A stretch of 64,000 nt of DNA, taken from Boletus sp. NGJ. Its lineage: Eukaryota; Basidiomycota; Agaricomycetes; Boletales; Boletaceae. Shown here piece by piece: positions 22,339 to 34,783 of this stretch. Below the pieces are notes generated by a model. That model saw nothing but the letters and a program-made list of their open reading frames with translations. It did no database searches and was not told the DNA's origin. Both the position numbers and the translations under genes were made by a program. Position 1 is the first letter of the stretch. Every line of letters begins with the position of its first letter. Where the stretch lies: positions 1 through 64,000 of the forward strand of contig JAGTXK010000054.1 of the NCBI GenBank assembly GCA_019096195.1. The letters run 5' to 3'.

Positions 22339-24507
22339 TTAACGACGCAACAAGGCCGCGGCCTTTGCAGACCTAGCCGTGATCCGGCACCTGGTGTCAC
22401 CAATGCATATGTGGAAGAGGCGACGGACATCATGCAAAGTACTCACGAAATCGTCCCCGAGGTGACGTCGACGAGTGCGGTGACTTCGACACCGTCTATA
22501 ACGTCCTTTGAAATCTCGAGTACGGCAAGCGACATGGCAACCGAGATGAAGAGGGACGCTTCCGCGAGGTGATAACCTAAGAAAGAAGACGTGGTAGCAG
22601 CCAATGCAATGCATGTCAGTTCTTCGTTCGGGTGCGAACACGGTCTCTTTACCTGGGCAGATCCTAGCATGGCGGACGTAGCGAGCATTTGCTCCCCTGA
22701 TCGTATACACATCATATCAATAACAACGTCTCCTACCTCCTTCCTAATCCAAAGCAGACATTGTGAGGATCAGGCTGGGGTGTCTCGCCGACGAACCGCT
22801 CAGGGCGAAAGACACTAGGATCTGAATACGTAGACGCGTCACGGAGATCGCCCTGAGTGTACGTTCAGTGGGGAATCGTTCGTTGCATGTGTACGTGTAT
22901 TCACGGATGCAGGGAAGCCAGCGCAATACTCACCACGCGTTTCCGAAAACGTGCGATCCTTTTGGGATAAGGAATCCTAATAAATGTCTTCCCTCGCGAC
23001 GTGGGGCACAGCTTCTTTTTTTCAGCTTAGTGAGCAGAGTCGAAGACATCAACGGGTACAGAGACAATACCTAGCGGTAGAACAGAGTGCTATCGAACGA
23101 CTTCTTTGTAGACTGCATTGATATAAGGAAGAGAATCCTGGTCATTGAAACAGGGCAATCACTCGCTGCCAACAACCGCATCAAGTTCTGCCTGTGCCTT
23201 GGCTTGAATTTCAGGAAACAAAACCGTGGCGAGAAAGGAGGCATGTATGGCGGAGACGACCTGAATAAGAGGTTGATCAGTACATACATGACTTCCTGGG
23301 ATAAAAGAGTGTACTGTGTCCGATCCCCCTGCGAAAAGATATCAAGACGAGATAAATAATATTGATAATCAAACGTGCCAAGATAGACGGCCACGGAAGT
23401 CCACATTATGAGATTCTCCTCCTCTGGACTCACCCCTCCTTCCAAGAGCGTGGACGAAAAGGACGGAATCGCTGTACCCGCCGCCTGGCCAACATGAGAT
23501 GTACTGCATTGAACGTAGAAGCTACTCTTACCATTTGCTCCACGGCATATTAGTGAGGCCGCAGATTCTGCATCAAAGGCTGATGGTATTTCTTTGCATC
23601 CTGGAGGAAGCCCGTACCAGGGAACCATTCTGGGAGATATCGTACTAGAATCCCTCTGAACATGCATTCACAGCGAAGGTTTTTCGAGCTTAGACTTACG
23701 AGCAGGGATAAGGACCACTAGGTATGCGGCAGGGGCTGAAATCAGCGAAACTACGTCCATGGCGTTGTCCGCCAATTCGACAAATGGATCTTTTTCTCTT
23801 TGAACAGTATACCCGTAGGTCACCTTGAGAATGATGGCCAGCAGTACTAGTGGTCGTGTGTGGCGATAACGAGCGAGAATAGGAATAGTATTACGATCAA
23901 AGTGCACTTACGAGCGTATGTGATTGATCAGACCCTCGGGTTGCCGCAACACATTGTCCAAGAACTGGGGGGTCTCCTCCTCTTCGATCGAGTTGAATAC
24001 CGCAATAGTATTACTGGTTCCAAACAAACGGTAGAACAACTTGCGATACCGGCGGAAGCGATTGTTACAAATAATGGAGAGTAATCCCTTACTAAAGCCA
24101 ACCAAGTTGGATGCCATGGTCATGTGCGGTCTGTCCGAACATTTGAGGCTCTGTTTCTCGAATATCGCAGAGATGGCCTTGGACGAGTTCAGAATGACTG
24201 GTATCATGGGGAGAAACTGCGTACCATGTTTTCCATTCAAGGCTGCAAAATCTTCCCAGCTTTTCTCGGTAGATAGCTGGAAGAGATTGCCAATCACTGG
24301 CCACCCAATAGGTCCATGTGGAAGTGGGCAGTAGCGCCTCGAATCAAGCAGCCGTTTGATAAGGTAAACTCCTGCTTCGAGGAGACAGACATCGAGGAAA
24401 GATATTGCCTGGGCTATTGACGACGAAGGAACGCTAGAATGTGGAAGGTGGAAGACAGAGGGAAGTGTCAGGCGGAATTTTGGGCCATGACTATAACCCG
24501 AGTTCAA
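22339..24507 (-). pseudogene. Cytochrome P450 C, a different subfamily, broken
   Basis: N-terminal anchor-like ISFLDVCLLEAGVYLIKRLL, hinge LPHGPIGWPVIGN, DRPHMTMASNLVGF, PFVELADNAMD, the K-helix YKEVVR, STYSDPSVFRPERFVGE, and a heme loop FGLGRRICPG assembled over three exons. The middle one is an 11-nt microexon (22653-22663) carrying the cysteine codon. The C-terminus ends ALLRR with TAA at 22339-22341. Breaks: TAG at 23090-23092 where Trp follows VVR in the paralogues, and a frame change between EDIY and FLIPKGSHVF near 22990. No in-frame ATG precedes the anchor, so the start is unresolved too. The intact, precisely spliced heme end suggests recent loss. Fragment 21455-21780 is a partial copy. 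Confidence 0.75.
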
Positions 24508-25265
24508 TCGAGCGTCTCATACCCAAGGTTTGGTTTAGTTAACAATGTTAGACACAGGCTAACCTGTCATTGTATAAAACATGGTTATCTTCCTTCCCAC
24601 CCAAAAATGACACGAGGTTGGCTGAAGGTGGCGTATAGTGGGAAACACTTCCAGTCATAGCCTCGATTTTGTGTGAGGATCGGGATAAAACGAGCATGTA
24701 GTTTGAGCTTGGGGGGAAACCGCAGCATCAAACGAGAAAGGTTGCAGCATGAATTAAACGCCACACTGGTTCCCTCCGTCTGAAAAAGTAGATGATCGAG
24801 CTATGGTCCATGAACCGATTCTTGACAGGACGACGAACCTGGTTGCATTGACATTGTAACTGTAGTAGGAGCGGTAGATACGAATAGGATAAGATGATTC
24901 CCACGATTAGGGCTGAGTTCACACGAACGAAGTGTGGGCCTCGGGGTCTGCGGTTGAGTCCACCGGATGGCAGAGGACTACGCCGAGCATTCTGGAATCT
25001 GGAGGCTAAATACAAAGCCGACGAATTCATTCGCACCACGCATACTCTGTAAAGACACAACATCAAGGTTGCAACGCTAGGAAACACAGGAACTGTTCAT
25101 ACAACAGTGAATTCACATGAACGAACGGATGCTGTCGTGATACAATGAATGACAACAATAACAGATAACACTCACACAGAACTAGCAACCCATGTACCGT
25201 CTGGCGAACGCGTAGTATCATCGAGTCGGGGACCAGAATCATATCTAATCTGCCGACCAAGCATA
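24508..25265. other. Intergenic; duplicated 3' flank of P450-D
   Basis: No gene seen. From about 25030 to 25265 the sequence resembles 58150-58390, which is 3' of P450-G (shared CGCACCAC, CTCTGTAAAGACA, ACAACAATAACAGATAACAC-like blocks). The duplicated unit therefore includes at least 200 bp of 3' flank. Confidence 0.5.
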
Positions 25266-27255
25266 TCATGCCTGAAGGAGATCCTCCGCCTGCTTAGATC
25301 GCGGTACGATCATACATTTGAACGGTCTGACATGACTGCAAATCTAAGCTTAACAAATCCACATTACAACGAGTTAGCACACTCACCGTATGGTCCCCTC
25401 CGTGACGTCATACCTCGGCACCAGGTCCACACCATTCTCGACACATCTTGACACATCCAACGTCGCCAGCGCTATCGCTACAAATATAAAGATCGTCGAC
25501 TCCGCTAGGTGTGCACCTGGACACGACCGCCTTCCCCACCCGAAACACGCCTCGCGCGGGTCAGGCTGCTGTTCCTCACCAAGGAACCTCTCCGGTTTGA
25601 ACACGTCCGGATCGGGGTATGTCTCTGGGTCGGATAGCATAAACCTACACCAAACATTGCACGTGAGCTGAGATTTCAATTCAAAGTCACTCTCGACAAC
25701 CCACGAACCATATGTTTGGAAGAAGACACGTCCCTTTGGGGATCAAATGTCCTTCGTGGATACTATCCTGTGTACTGACATGCATACCTAGTATCACATG
25801 CACTCCAGTCAGACTAGAAACGCACATGGTAAAGATACATACCCATTGGAACTACCACGTGCCACCGAAGGAGTTCTGCGCAGATCGCGTTCACGTACGG
25901 AAGCGAATCACGATCGTCAAAGGTCGGAAGTCTCTTGTGCCCGACGACAGCATCCACTTCGGCCTGGGCCCTTTTCAGAATATCTGGGTAGATTGTCATG
26001 GCAAGGAAAAATGCAGATAATGTGGTGGGTGTCTGTTACAACGGTTTTCAACGCAATTCTCGGTTACGAAAACATCAACTCACGGTGTCTGATCCGCCTG
26101 ATAATTGATAGAACTGTAAGCTCGACCATCCCGAGAGCCATGCTTGAAGCCATACCGAGATACATGGAAAAAGAAGCCCACTTCAAAATCTCTTCCTCCT
26201 CAGGAGTAACACCACCCTGCAGTGCCCGTGAAATGAATGATGGCGCGGCATCGCCCTTTGCCTAACCCGCAATCAATAAACACGTATCACGAACTCGAAA
26301 AATAAACATACCAGCTCCTCCAACACAAATCTGTATGGTGTGCCCGCTGCCTCGCTCAGCATTTTTCGCCATCGCCTTGCATCCTTGTGGAAACCACCTC
26401 CTGGGAACCAGTCAGGCAAGTATCGCACTAACGAAACCATTTAAGTAACTGAAATAGACGAAAAAAAAAAGGTGGAGAACGTACAGATCGGAAATATGTC
26501 CACCAGAAACCGTCCCGGAGCTGAGATCACATTGAAATTTTCTATGGCTTTGTTAGCCATCTCCACGAGAGGATCACCGTCTTCCTTGACGGTATAACCA
26601 TGCGAGATCTTCAGGATTACTGAGCCGGCTGTTCTGCACAAAATATGCCATGTTAACACGATCATCGCACAAACGGCGCTGTACCGCACCTGTGACTCTG
26701 AGCGACGAGATCATCAGCGTTCTTCAACACATTGCGCAGGAATTGTGTCGCTTCAGCTTCCTGGGCAGGGTAGAATACCTCTAGGCTACTCTTGGTACCG
26801 ATTTGCTGACGAAAGAACTTGCGATGCTTTCGGTGTATGTCACCATATTGTTGAAAAGCTGTGGTATCATGCCACCCGACGAGGTCACAGCCCATCGTAA
26901 AGTGTGGCCTGTTGGATGTGATGGCGCTCTTCTTCTCGAGTAAGTCTTTGGTCGCATTGATAGAATTCAGAACGATGTATCGCGTGCCCATCATTTTCAT
27001 GGATATGACAGGGCCTGGCATACTGAGCATAAGCGAGGAATGCAATCTGTGTTAAATCAGTATGCACTTGCCATATTTTCTGCTCATGGCCCCAAATGTT
27101 TTGTACGGTGCATGGACCGGAAAGTCGAACAAATTTCCAATGAGCGGCCAACCAGGAGGCCCAGGTGGAAGCGGAGTCCTCCTTCTCCAGACAAGTCGTC
27201 CAACGAGGTACAATGCGAAACAAGCAAGGCAGACATCAAAAGCGTGAACCCCCAT
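25266..27255 (-). CDS. Cytochrome P450 D
   Basis: Starts MGVHAFDVCLACFALYLVGR, then LPPGPPGWPLIGN and NRPHFTMGCDLVGW. It continues with KEDGDPLVEMANKA, WFPGGGFHKDARRW, GGSDT plus TPTTLSAFFLAM, ELLRW, PERF and the heme loop FGWGRRSCPG near 25550. It ends AEDLLQA with TGA at 25266-25268. Exon borders match P450-E at every position checked (GC-AG first intron, 14-nt microexon, GT-AG elsewhere) and no break was found. In exon 1 and in MKMMGTRYIVLNS it is closest to P450-A, with which it probably forms the older pair. The 5' side faces the second repeat island. Confidence 0.9.
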
Positions 27256-28488
27256 GATTCAACTCGAGGCGGAACTGTAATACACCAGCTTTGAACTGGT
27301 GCGAAGAGGGAAAAAAACTGGCAACAACTTTGAGCTGCCTGTTAAGCGAGGAAGTGCTACCTCTGACTGCGGGCGCAGAGACTTGTACTTAAAACGCCAT
27401 GTTAAGGGACCCAGGAACGTCCGCACGGATGCATGCATACAGGCTTACCAACAACTTACCAAAGGATAACTGTCGATTGGCAATGATTACGTGGCCATGG
27501 GCAACTGAACCCAAGCTCCGAGTCGCACAGGTTTGTGATGCTGTGGCGAATATTAATCATGGCCTCAGTGTGCCAGAGTTTGTTAAACCTGAATATGATT
27601 GAATGGTTGTCTTTCGTGCCTCAGTTCTTAGTTACCTTGCCTCCAGGGGAAAGTCACGTGATGCGGATTTCATCTGCCAATAATCAACAATCGCAAACAG
27701 CTCCTAACCCTTCCACCGCCATCCAGACTATGGTTCGGGTCATCGGTCAATTATAATCATTGCAATTGACTTTTCTGTGTGGAGTTGCTTAATCCCCTCT
27801 TATCACATCCCAGCAATCCTTGTGACTCGGAACCAGTGTTGCTGAACACCAAAACTGCATGCCTCAAATCACCATCTTTTGTACAACAGTTAGTCTCTGA
27901 AAGTTACTCACTTGTCATACTTGTCTCGAAAATTTTCACTCAGGTGCTTCTCTTTCCACCAAGGTCTACATTGGCAGAGCTGACCCTAGTTACAGTATTT
28001 AAGCAGTGGCCCCTATCTGTCAATGATGGTATTGTATTGAGTCTGCTAATTGACTGAGCATGTGTCCAGAATTCCATGTCCAGAATTTTATATTTGATGA
28101 CACCAAGTTTTTGTGTCCAGACTTTCATAGTCAGTGCTCACACTGGCAGAATTCCAAAATTCATTGTCACAAGTAACATTTTTCTTGGAGGGTGACTGGT
28201 GTCCTACAGAAGCCATTTTCCTAGAGTAGTGGGTTCACACCCCAACCAAGTGTGGTTGCCTGGCTTTCCATACTTTCTCTAGACCTGTGCAAGACTAGCA
28301 TCATTGACAGCAAGTCCCATTTGATGTATATATACATTCATGATTGTGAGGCCTAGGTCTAAAGGTTTCTAAACAATTAAAACAAACCTCCAATGTACTG
28401 GATGGTGATGGACATAAGGACTGTGTTTTTCTGCACAATATCAGTGATGTAAGCAGCAGGGTCAGACAGGGTGTGTTTTTGTCATCAG
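27256..28488. other. Transition from P450 array into the second repeat island, no gene seen
   Basis: The first 350 bp are CpG-rich host-like DNA; then CpG drops. Open frames of 60-90 codons show no motif. Near 28225 a GGGTTCACACCCC stretch resembles a tRNA B-box and might belong to a SINE, but no A-box or tail was confirmed. Confidence 0.3.
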
Positions 28489-28713
28489 GGCCAAAGGCAT
28501 ATGTTTTTTTTTTTCCTCTGTGTTTATTGTCCTGCAGGGCAGTGGCCCTATGTTGGACAGTAGCTACTGGTTATACATGACTGCTTGGTGTGTAGTACAG
28601 AATCTATGTGTTACTATATTCATGTATGAAAATGGCTTCATAGGCAGAGCAAAGCCTGTGTGTGGCTAGGTGAGTGACTGTGTGATGGATTATGAGTGCT
28701 GATGGGGCACTAG

Positions 28714-29742
28714 TGAAATGATTATCACTACACCTCTACACTCCCACACTACCCACAGACGATACACTTGCCTGCCTTCACCAAGCTCCATCCTCATCTC
28801 ATCTCACATACACCTAGAGTAGTCACTCATTGTATCCTCCCCCATACAATGCACCACACCACCGACTATACCCACATACGCTTTCACTAGCAGTATCCTT
28901 GTCACACCTGTTACACTATGACACCAAGTAGCCTCACAGCTAACCCTGGTGTTCATCGCCACCAGCACAGGCCCACACACCTCTAAACTACAATGCCCTG
29001 TGGACATACCTGATGCAGTGCTTGGTATCCACACAAGACCTGTAGACCGTACCTGATGCAGTGCTTGGTATCCACACAAGACCTGTAGACTGTACCTGAT
29101 GCAGTGCTTGGTATGCTACACAAGTACTAATCAGGAGTTCATCTCCAGATCCTCGACTCCTCCGCTTGATCCCTGGCTCACACTGTAGATCATCCACATA
29201 TCACCCCAAGTACTGATCAAGCAATGCTAGATCAACAAATTATTTATAGGGCACATATTCTGAATGCTCTGACCATCATGAGTTCCTAATCTGAACCATC
29301 CCAAGCATTCTGACTGGAACCACCCCCGAAACCCTCCAGAAGCCCTACTCTATGCAACGCCTTATACATTATCTTTCTATTCCCCCCTTCACCCCCCTCT
29401 TATCTATTAGTCTCTTATGATATATCACATGTAGCCATGCCCAGAGCATTATGGACTACATTCCATTTACATGCGCATACCACATGCATCTCATTCCATT
29501 GTTTCTCTCTCTTTCTATTGGACACTAACATTTCTTGTTCCTGTGATGTTATACCCAGTATCTACGATGTCATAGCATAGCATGGTCCATGTGCCACTAT
29601 CGGTAGTATATAAGTAGCCGATAGAGTACTCTGTTTTGCTTAGTCTTGAAATTGGTTTCTCTCTCTTGCATATTATCTTTGAGGCAATGCTTGAGATATC
29701 AGGTTTAGGCTTCTTTCTTTTGTTCATTGCAAGTTCCTTTCA
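28714..29742 (+). mobile_element. Solo LTR, family 1 copy 2, inserted in the LINE tail
   Basis: A fossil LTR of 1029 bp beginning TGAAATG and ending CCTTTCA, flanked by the 5-bp duplication ACTAG (28709-28713 and 29743-29747). It is the partner of 6428-7496, and the promoter-like box TATATAAGTAG recurs near 29607. It is more CpG-poor than copy 1. Because it lies between the LINE coding end and the LINE poly-A tail, it arrived after the LINE. Confidence 0.82.
28996..29115 (+). repeat. About 43-bp tandem repeat inside the LTR, nearly three units
   Basis: TACCTGATGCAGTGCTTGGT recurs at about 29007, 29052 and 29095, the first two followed by ATCCACACAAGACCTGTAGA. The other LTR copy has only two diverged versions of the core in this interval, so the array grew in this copy. 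Confidence 0.75.
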
Positions 29743-29769
29743 ACTAGGTGGTGTGGTATGTATGTATTG

Positions 29770-32700
29770 GTTGGAACATGTGTGCCTTTAGGTGACTACT
29801 GACGAGGTTTGGATGGGGTAAGGTCCCCATATTGCTTGAAGAAGCATCCTGTCTAGTGTAGGAACTGTAGGGTGTGTGGGATGCACTTTGGGTCTGAGAA
29901 CAAGGGGGTGATCTGTCTTGCCTAGTTGTGTGTGGCATAGTGGAGACAGAATCTTGTGTGTTCATATCTGGGGCAGTGGAGGAGGAGGTAGACAATGGTC
30001 TCATTGTGATCAGGGCAGTGAGGGCAGAATGAGTTGTCCGATTTGGAGATTCAGTGGAGGTGTTTGTTTAGGGGTGCATGGCTGGTGTGGAGTTGGAAGA
30101 GGGTAGCAGCATGATGTTTGGGTAAATCATCAGTGAATTTGAGGAATTTGTTGGAGGGGAGGGAACTATCAATGGCAAGTGCAATGATGGCACAGGGGGA
30201 CTTTTCAAAGATGGTTTTTTGGAGATTTTTTAGTGATGCAAGGATGTGTTGTTTTGCCACTGATTTACTTCTGGGGAGAGTCTTTATTTGGCCTTTGGGA
30301 TCTCTGAGCTGCATTGAGAGGGTTTTCGCTGTACTATTGTTGCCCATTGCTGCCTGTTTGGCAGCTTTGTCCACTTTCTTGTTTCCTGGGATTTCGACAT
30401 GCATTGGTGTCCATTTGAGTGTGATTGAACTGATATGGTGATGTGCAAGTGCCAATTTTAGGCTTAAGTGGAAAATGTCCATAAGATAGTGGCTGGGCTC
30501 TGATATGAGTGCCATGGAGGCGAGGAGTGCTGCCATGTTATCAAGTCTGAGTGATACTGAGCATATTCTTTATCTCTCTCTTTTCAGCAACTCCACTGCA
30601 AGAATCATCATTCTGACTATCTCCCCCTCATATATCATGTGATCCTCTACTGATCCTAGCTTGTATCTTAACTCTCCTACTTTTATTCTGCTTCTTGTGA
30701 TTACTACTGCTTCACTTATCTTACTGTCATGTCCTAAGCTGTCTGAGTATAAGCATGCATTTTCTCTTATCTCCACATCAATATCTTGTGTTTGAGCTTT
30801 GATTTTACCCTCTTTTGTTTTCAGCTTAACTTCTGAGGTCCACTTTGAGTCAAAGTGGGCTGGTGTGATGATTTCAAAGGATCTGGGGTCTAGGTTGAAA
30901 GAGTTGGTGAGGTTGTGGAGTGGTGATTTGTGACACTTATGATGTCTGAATGTGCTAATGATGTGTTTGTACAATGGATGTGATTTAGGGACAGTGACCA
31001 TCCTGAGTGTGGCATGACTGCAGTGCTTATGGAGGAGGACTGGGATCTGAAATAGATTGGTGTAGGTGAATAGGAGGTCAGAGGCTGTTGTGAACATTTC
31101 TTCTATAATGTGGATAGTGGCAAGGCATTGTACTGATTTTATTTTTTTTCTGAAGCCATGGGCTCTCCATCCACTGTCATTTTTTCCTCTGCCCTGGTTG
31201 AGCATTCTTGTTTCCCATACATCTACTACATATAGCATTTTTGATATGGCTACCCCCTTGTATAGCTTCTTTATCATTCTTGCTTTGATTCTTTCATTAT
31301 GCATTTGCATGCTAGCACATATTTTGTATCTTTAGCTATGGAGTATGCAGTGTGTTATGTGAAGTAGAGTTCATTGTCTATGAAGACTCTGAGGAACTTG
31401 TAGCTGGTAGTTGGGTTGATGGAGTGTTTTTGAATGGTCATGGAGGGTCATGGAGACAGGATCATCTTTCCTCTGTGCTATGGGTCTGGTACTTGTGCAT
31501 GGGAGACTCCTAGTAATGCAGTTTTGTCTAGCTTGAATTCTATGTAGTGATCTCTGCTCCATTCTAGTGCTTCCCCTTCCCCTTCCATAATCTGTTTTAG
31601 TTTCATGTTTGCATCTGCAAAGTCCTTTCCCCTTGCTATAAATGCTATGTCATCAATGAAACCCAGGTCCATCTTGTTTTTTTTCATCTTTGGCAAGTCC
31701 GATGAGATTTGTGTTGTAGAATAGAAATATGATGGGTGATATGGAGCAACCCGAATCAAGACCTATGGGGATTTGGAATGTTAGTGAGGTGAAGTCATCA
31801 AAGGATAGAGTAGTTATCTGGCTGTCTAGTTGGTGCTTGTACCAGTCCATGTATTCTTTGGAGATTCCTTTCGACCCCATGTTGTGGATTAGGCATTCTA
31901 TCACAACACTGGGGAAGGTGGCTTTGATGTCTAGAAAGAGCATTGAGATGTATTTATTAGTGCTATGGGCCCAAGCATTGTGGATGAACTTAGTCATCAA
32001 GTAGATGGAGTCCACTGTGGATCTGCCTGGTTGGCCACCAAAGTGGATGGAAGGGAGTAGGCTGTGGTGCTCTGCAATGTTTGAGATGTCATTGGCAATG
32101 CATGAGGATAAGATTTTGGCCATGGTGTTGAGGAGGGCAATAGGTTGATATACTTTAAAGATGATGGTTAATAATAGTTTCCATGATTCTGGATAGAAGC
32201 CTAGGTCAAATGTCGGAAGATAGTTCCTAGATATGAGATAAGTAGATCAGCTGCATTTGTGAATATAGTGTTGCTGACCCTGTTAGAGCCAGGCACTTTG
32301 TATGGTGAGAGCTTTTTGATGGCTTGGAGAATTTGTTCATTAGTTATGTTACTGAAAGTGCATACTGGTTTAGGGTATTGATCATTAGGGTAGTCAGGGA
32401 TGTGTTTGGGGCACAGTTTGAAGAAAGTTTTGTATAGCATTTCACTTGTCTCTTGATTCGTCTATTTGTTATTTTGGGAGTGGGTATTAAACTTTCTAAG
32501 GTTAGGGATGTGTGAGATGAAGTGGTTGGAAGTTTGTCTACTAGATACTTGTGGGCTTGCCAGATGGTGGCAACATTGATGTTTTTAAGGTACTCATTCC
32601 AGTGGTCTTTCTTGGCTTTTTATAATTTTTTGGTAAAGGTGTTGCATGCTTTCTTATAGTCCTGGTGGATTGGGTTGTTTTGTATGTGGTGGCAGGCTTT

Positions 32701-33760
32701 GGCTTTGTATGTGATTTGTTTGAGATTGTGATTAGTGGTATCTACAATAGTTTGGGTGACCATCAGTGCATAGCATATGGGGATAGTTTTGAGAGTGGGA
32801 CATTCTCTTTAATGGCAGAGGTGATTGCTTCTACTAAGGTGTTCAGTCAGTCTTGTGCTTTGTCTATGTTTGTGATGGGGGTGGATTTGGGAAGATTGTG
32901 TAGTTTTGATTCTAGGGTGGCATGAAATTCTTTTCAGTCAGTGGCTCTATAGTTGTGTCTTGGGGGCAGGTTGGTCAGTTTGGAGGCAAGGTTTAGTTCT
33001 GTTGTAATTGGAAAGTGGTCAGTGTTTGCTGGTGTTAGTTCCTCTTTTGTATTACATGAGTTTATGAAGTTGATAAGATGAGATGTGCAGAAAACATTGT
33101 CTGGTCAGGTTAGATTATCTGTGGAGTTGACATGTAGAGTTGGGATACTAGGAGGAAGTGCCATTTTTAGATCATACTGTATGTCAATAGGATGTTGAGG
33201 AGTTGATTTGCAGAGTTGAGGTTCACAGCCATGAAAAGATGGTGGTTGTTGGGGTGGTCCCACATTGAATGATGGTGGTTAAAGTCTCTAAGTAGAAGGA
33301 TGCTGCAGGAGTCGTTGTTTCTATCCAGTTAGTGTTGAGAGGTAAGGTGGTGGGTGAGAGTGTGGAGGGTGTGGGAGTGGGTGCCATTGTTGTAGATGTT
33401 GTATATCCTGAGTTTGCCAGAGTTGCCTGATAGTTTGAGTGCAGTAATGTTGGGTGTGTCAAGGGGGATTATTCTCCAGTGGTCTTTGGAGATGGTTTTG
33501 TTGATGAAGATGATAGAGCAGGTTCTTTTGGTGTTCATAGTGTCATGGATGGTGGGGTATATGATGTTCCAATGAGGGTTTGACATGGTGAGGTTGATGC
33601 AGTTGATGTGAGGTTCTTGCAAGATTGTGATGTCATACTGTTTTGGATTGAGTTCATATAGGAGATGTTGCTGGGCAATGTTCGACTTGTTGAGGTTTTG
33701 TTGCCAGATACATAGGGATTTTCTGTTTGATGGTTGGGTGTTCAGGTGTGGAATATTCAT
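29770..33760 (-). pseudogene. LINE ORF2: endonuclease, reverse transcriptase, RNase H
   Basis: The endonuclease start has WQQNLNKSNIAQQHLLYELN and ILQEPHIN near 33600-33720, then RDFNHHHSMWDHPNNHHLF, fitting the APE motif GDFNxHHxxWD. The reverse transcriptase has LSPYKVPGSNRVSN (near 32310), GQPGRSTVDSIYLMTKFIHN and LFLDIKATFPSV (near 31940-32040), and FIDDIAFIARG in place of the YADD box near 31660. RNase H is seen in WTPMHVEIPGNKKVDKAAKQ near 30350-30410. A tail CPHCPDHNETI...HCPRY follows near 29960-30020. The enzyme copies LINE RNA into a nicked target. Stops and frame shifts lie between these blocks. Confidence 0.82.
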
Positions 33761-33830
33761 GAGGTGAAGTTAGAGAGACCCTCATAGATTGATTGACTGG
33801 GAGAGAAGTAGATGGTGTTTTCTCCATCTT

Positions 33831-34783
33831 CTAGAGAGGGGGAGGATCTGCCTGGTGTAGTTGTTGGGGGGATGGCATTGGTGGGTTTGTGACAAGGGAG
33901 GAGTTGGGTAGGTTGGGTGGGTTGGTAGGCAGTTCTTGCTCTCTTTGCTCTGGCTTATAAAAAGCAGTGTTATTTCTTTTTCTCTTGGTTGTTGAGGCTG
34001 TATCCTTTATTGGAGTGGGCAGTCTGGTGAGAGAAAGTGGGTACTGGGTGGGCAGTGGGACAGGAGGGTTTGGTGTATGGGTTGGAGGTGTCATGGGTGG
34101 TGATCCAGGATGAGGGGTCATCAATTATGGGGAAGTATTTGAATGTTGCTTCTTTGTTGTTGTTGAACATCCTCTGTTTAGCTATGCAAAAGGAGGGGCA
34201 GTTCCTGTCCCAGAATGTGTGTTCATGAGTTTTGCAGTTGACACAGGAGAAGTTGTTCAGATACATCATAATGCAATCTTTAGTGGTGTGATTTGGTTAC
34301 CATATGTTCTGCATGTTTTGGTGTATTTAGGGCAGTTTTTGGTGAAATGGTGGTCTAAAATTTGGCAGTGGTAGTATCTAGTGGGGTCAGAGTAGTGTCT
34401 ATGGCCACAAGCTTTGTGGCCTTCTATGTTAAGTCCCTGGCAAACTACTATGTTGGCATTTTTGGTGGTGTTGAAGGTGAAGATGGTGTGGGTGACTTTC
34501 TGGTCCTTTTTTCTGTGAAGGGGTTTTTTGATCCATACAGCAGATTTGATACACTCTAGGGCGAGGTTGGAGCTGCTCTCCATGGAGAAGAGGGAGTAGG
34601 GGCACTCAACATCTAGAGTGATAGGGACAAATTCTATGAGCAGTTTGTAGGTGCAATCTAGGAGGGAGATGTCAGTGCCAAAGCATTGAAGGAATTGAGC
34701 TTATTTCTTGGGGAGCATAGCCATGTTACACTCTCTGGGTGGTTAAGTTCTAATATGTGGAGGTTGTCTCTTGCATGGCATGG
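33831..34783 (-). pseudogene. LINE ORF1-like gene with zinc knuckle, 5'-truncated
   Basis: Minus-strand reading begins at the R1 junction with NLHILELNHPESVTWLC. It continues KLLIEFVPITLDVECPYS and AVWIKKPLHRK, then CRHYSDPTRYYHCQILDHHF with NCPKY, a CCHC-like knuckle near 34370-34460. A Pro/Thr-rich tail follows (34124-33831). Gag-like ORF1 proteins of fungal LINEs bind the element RNA. The start is missing because repeat R1 abuts it, and the frame changes at least twice. Confidence 0.7.

Larger units (their letters stand above)
28504..34783 (-). mobile_element. LINE (non-LTR retrotransposon, Tad/I-like), 5'-truncated, with a nested solo LTR
   Basis: The minus strand carries, in order, an ORF1-like gene with a zinc knuckle, an APE-type endonuclease, a reverse transcriptase and an RNase H with a Cys/His tail. 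The 3' end is well marked: AATAAA (28523-28528 on the complement) lies 8 bp before an 11-A tail (28504-28514). A solo LTR (28714-29742) sits in the 3' untranslated part. At the 5' side ORF1 is cut by repeat R1 at 34784. Several stops and frame changes separate the domains, so the copy is dead. The Tad/I-like label is based on the presence of RNase H and an APE endonuclease. Confidence 0.85.

Noticed and set aside
28221-28240. GGGTTCACACCCC, a tRNA/SINE B-box-like stretch
   Set aside because: No matching A-box at the right distance, no cloverleaf and no tail could be read, so neither a tRNA nor a SINE is called.
34671-34690. GCCAAAGCAT, similar to GCCAAAGGCAT beside the LINE poly-A tail, as a possible LINE target duplication
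   Set aside because: ORF1-like coding sequence continues beyond it to the R1 repeat at 34784, so the LINE does not end there.
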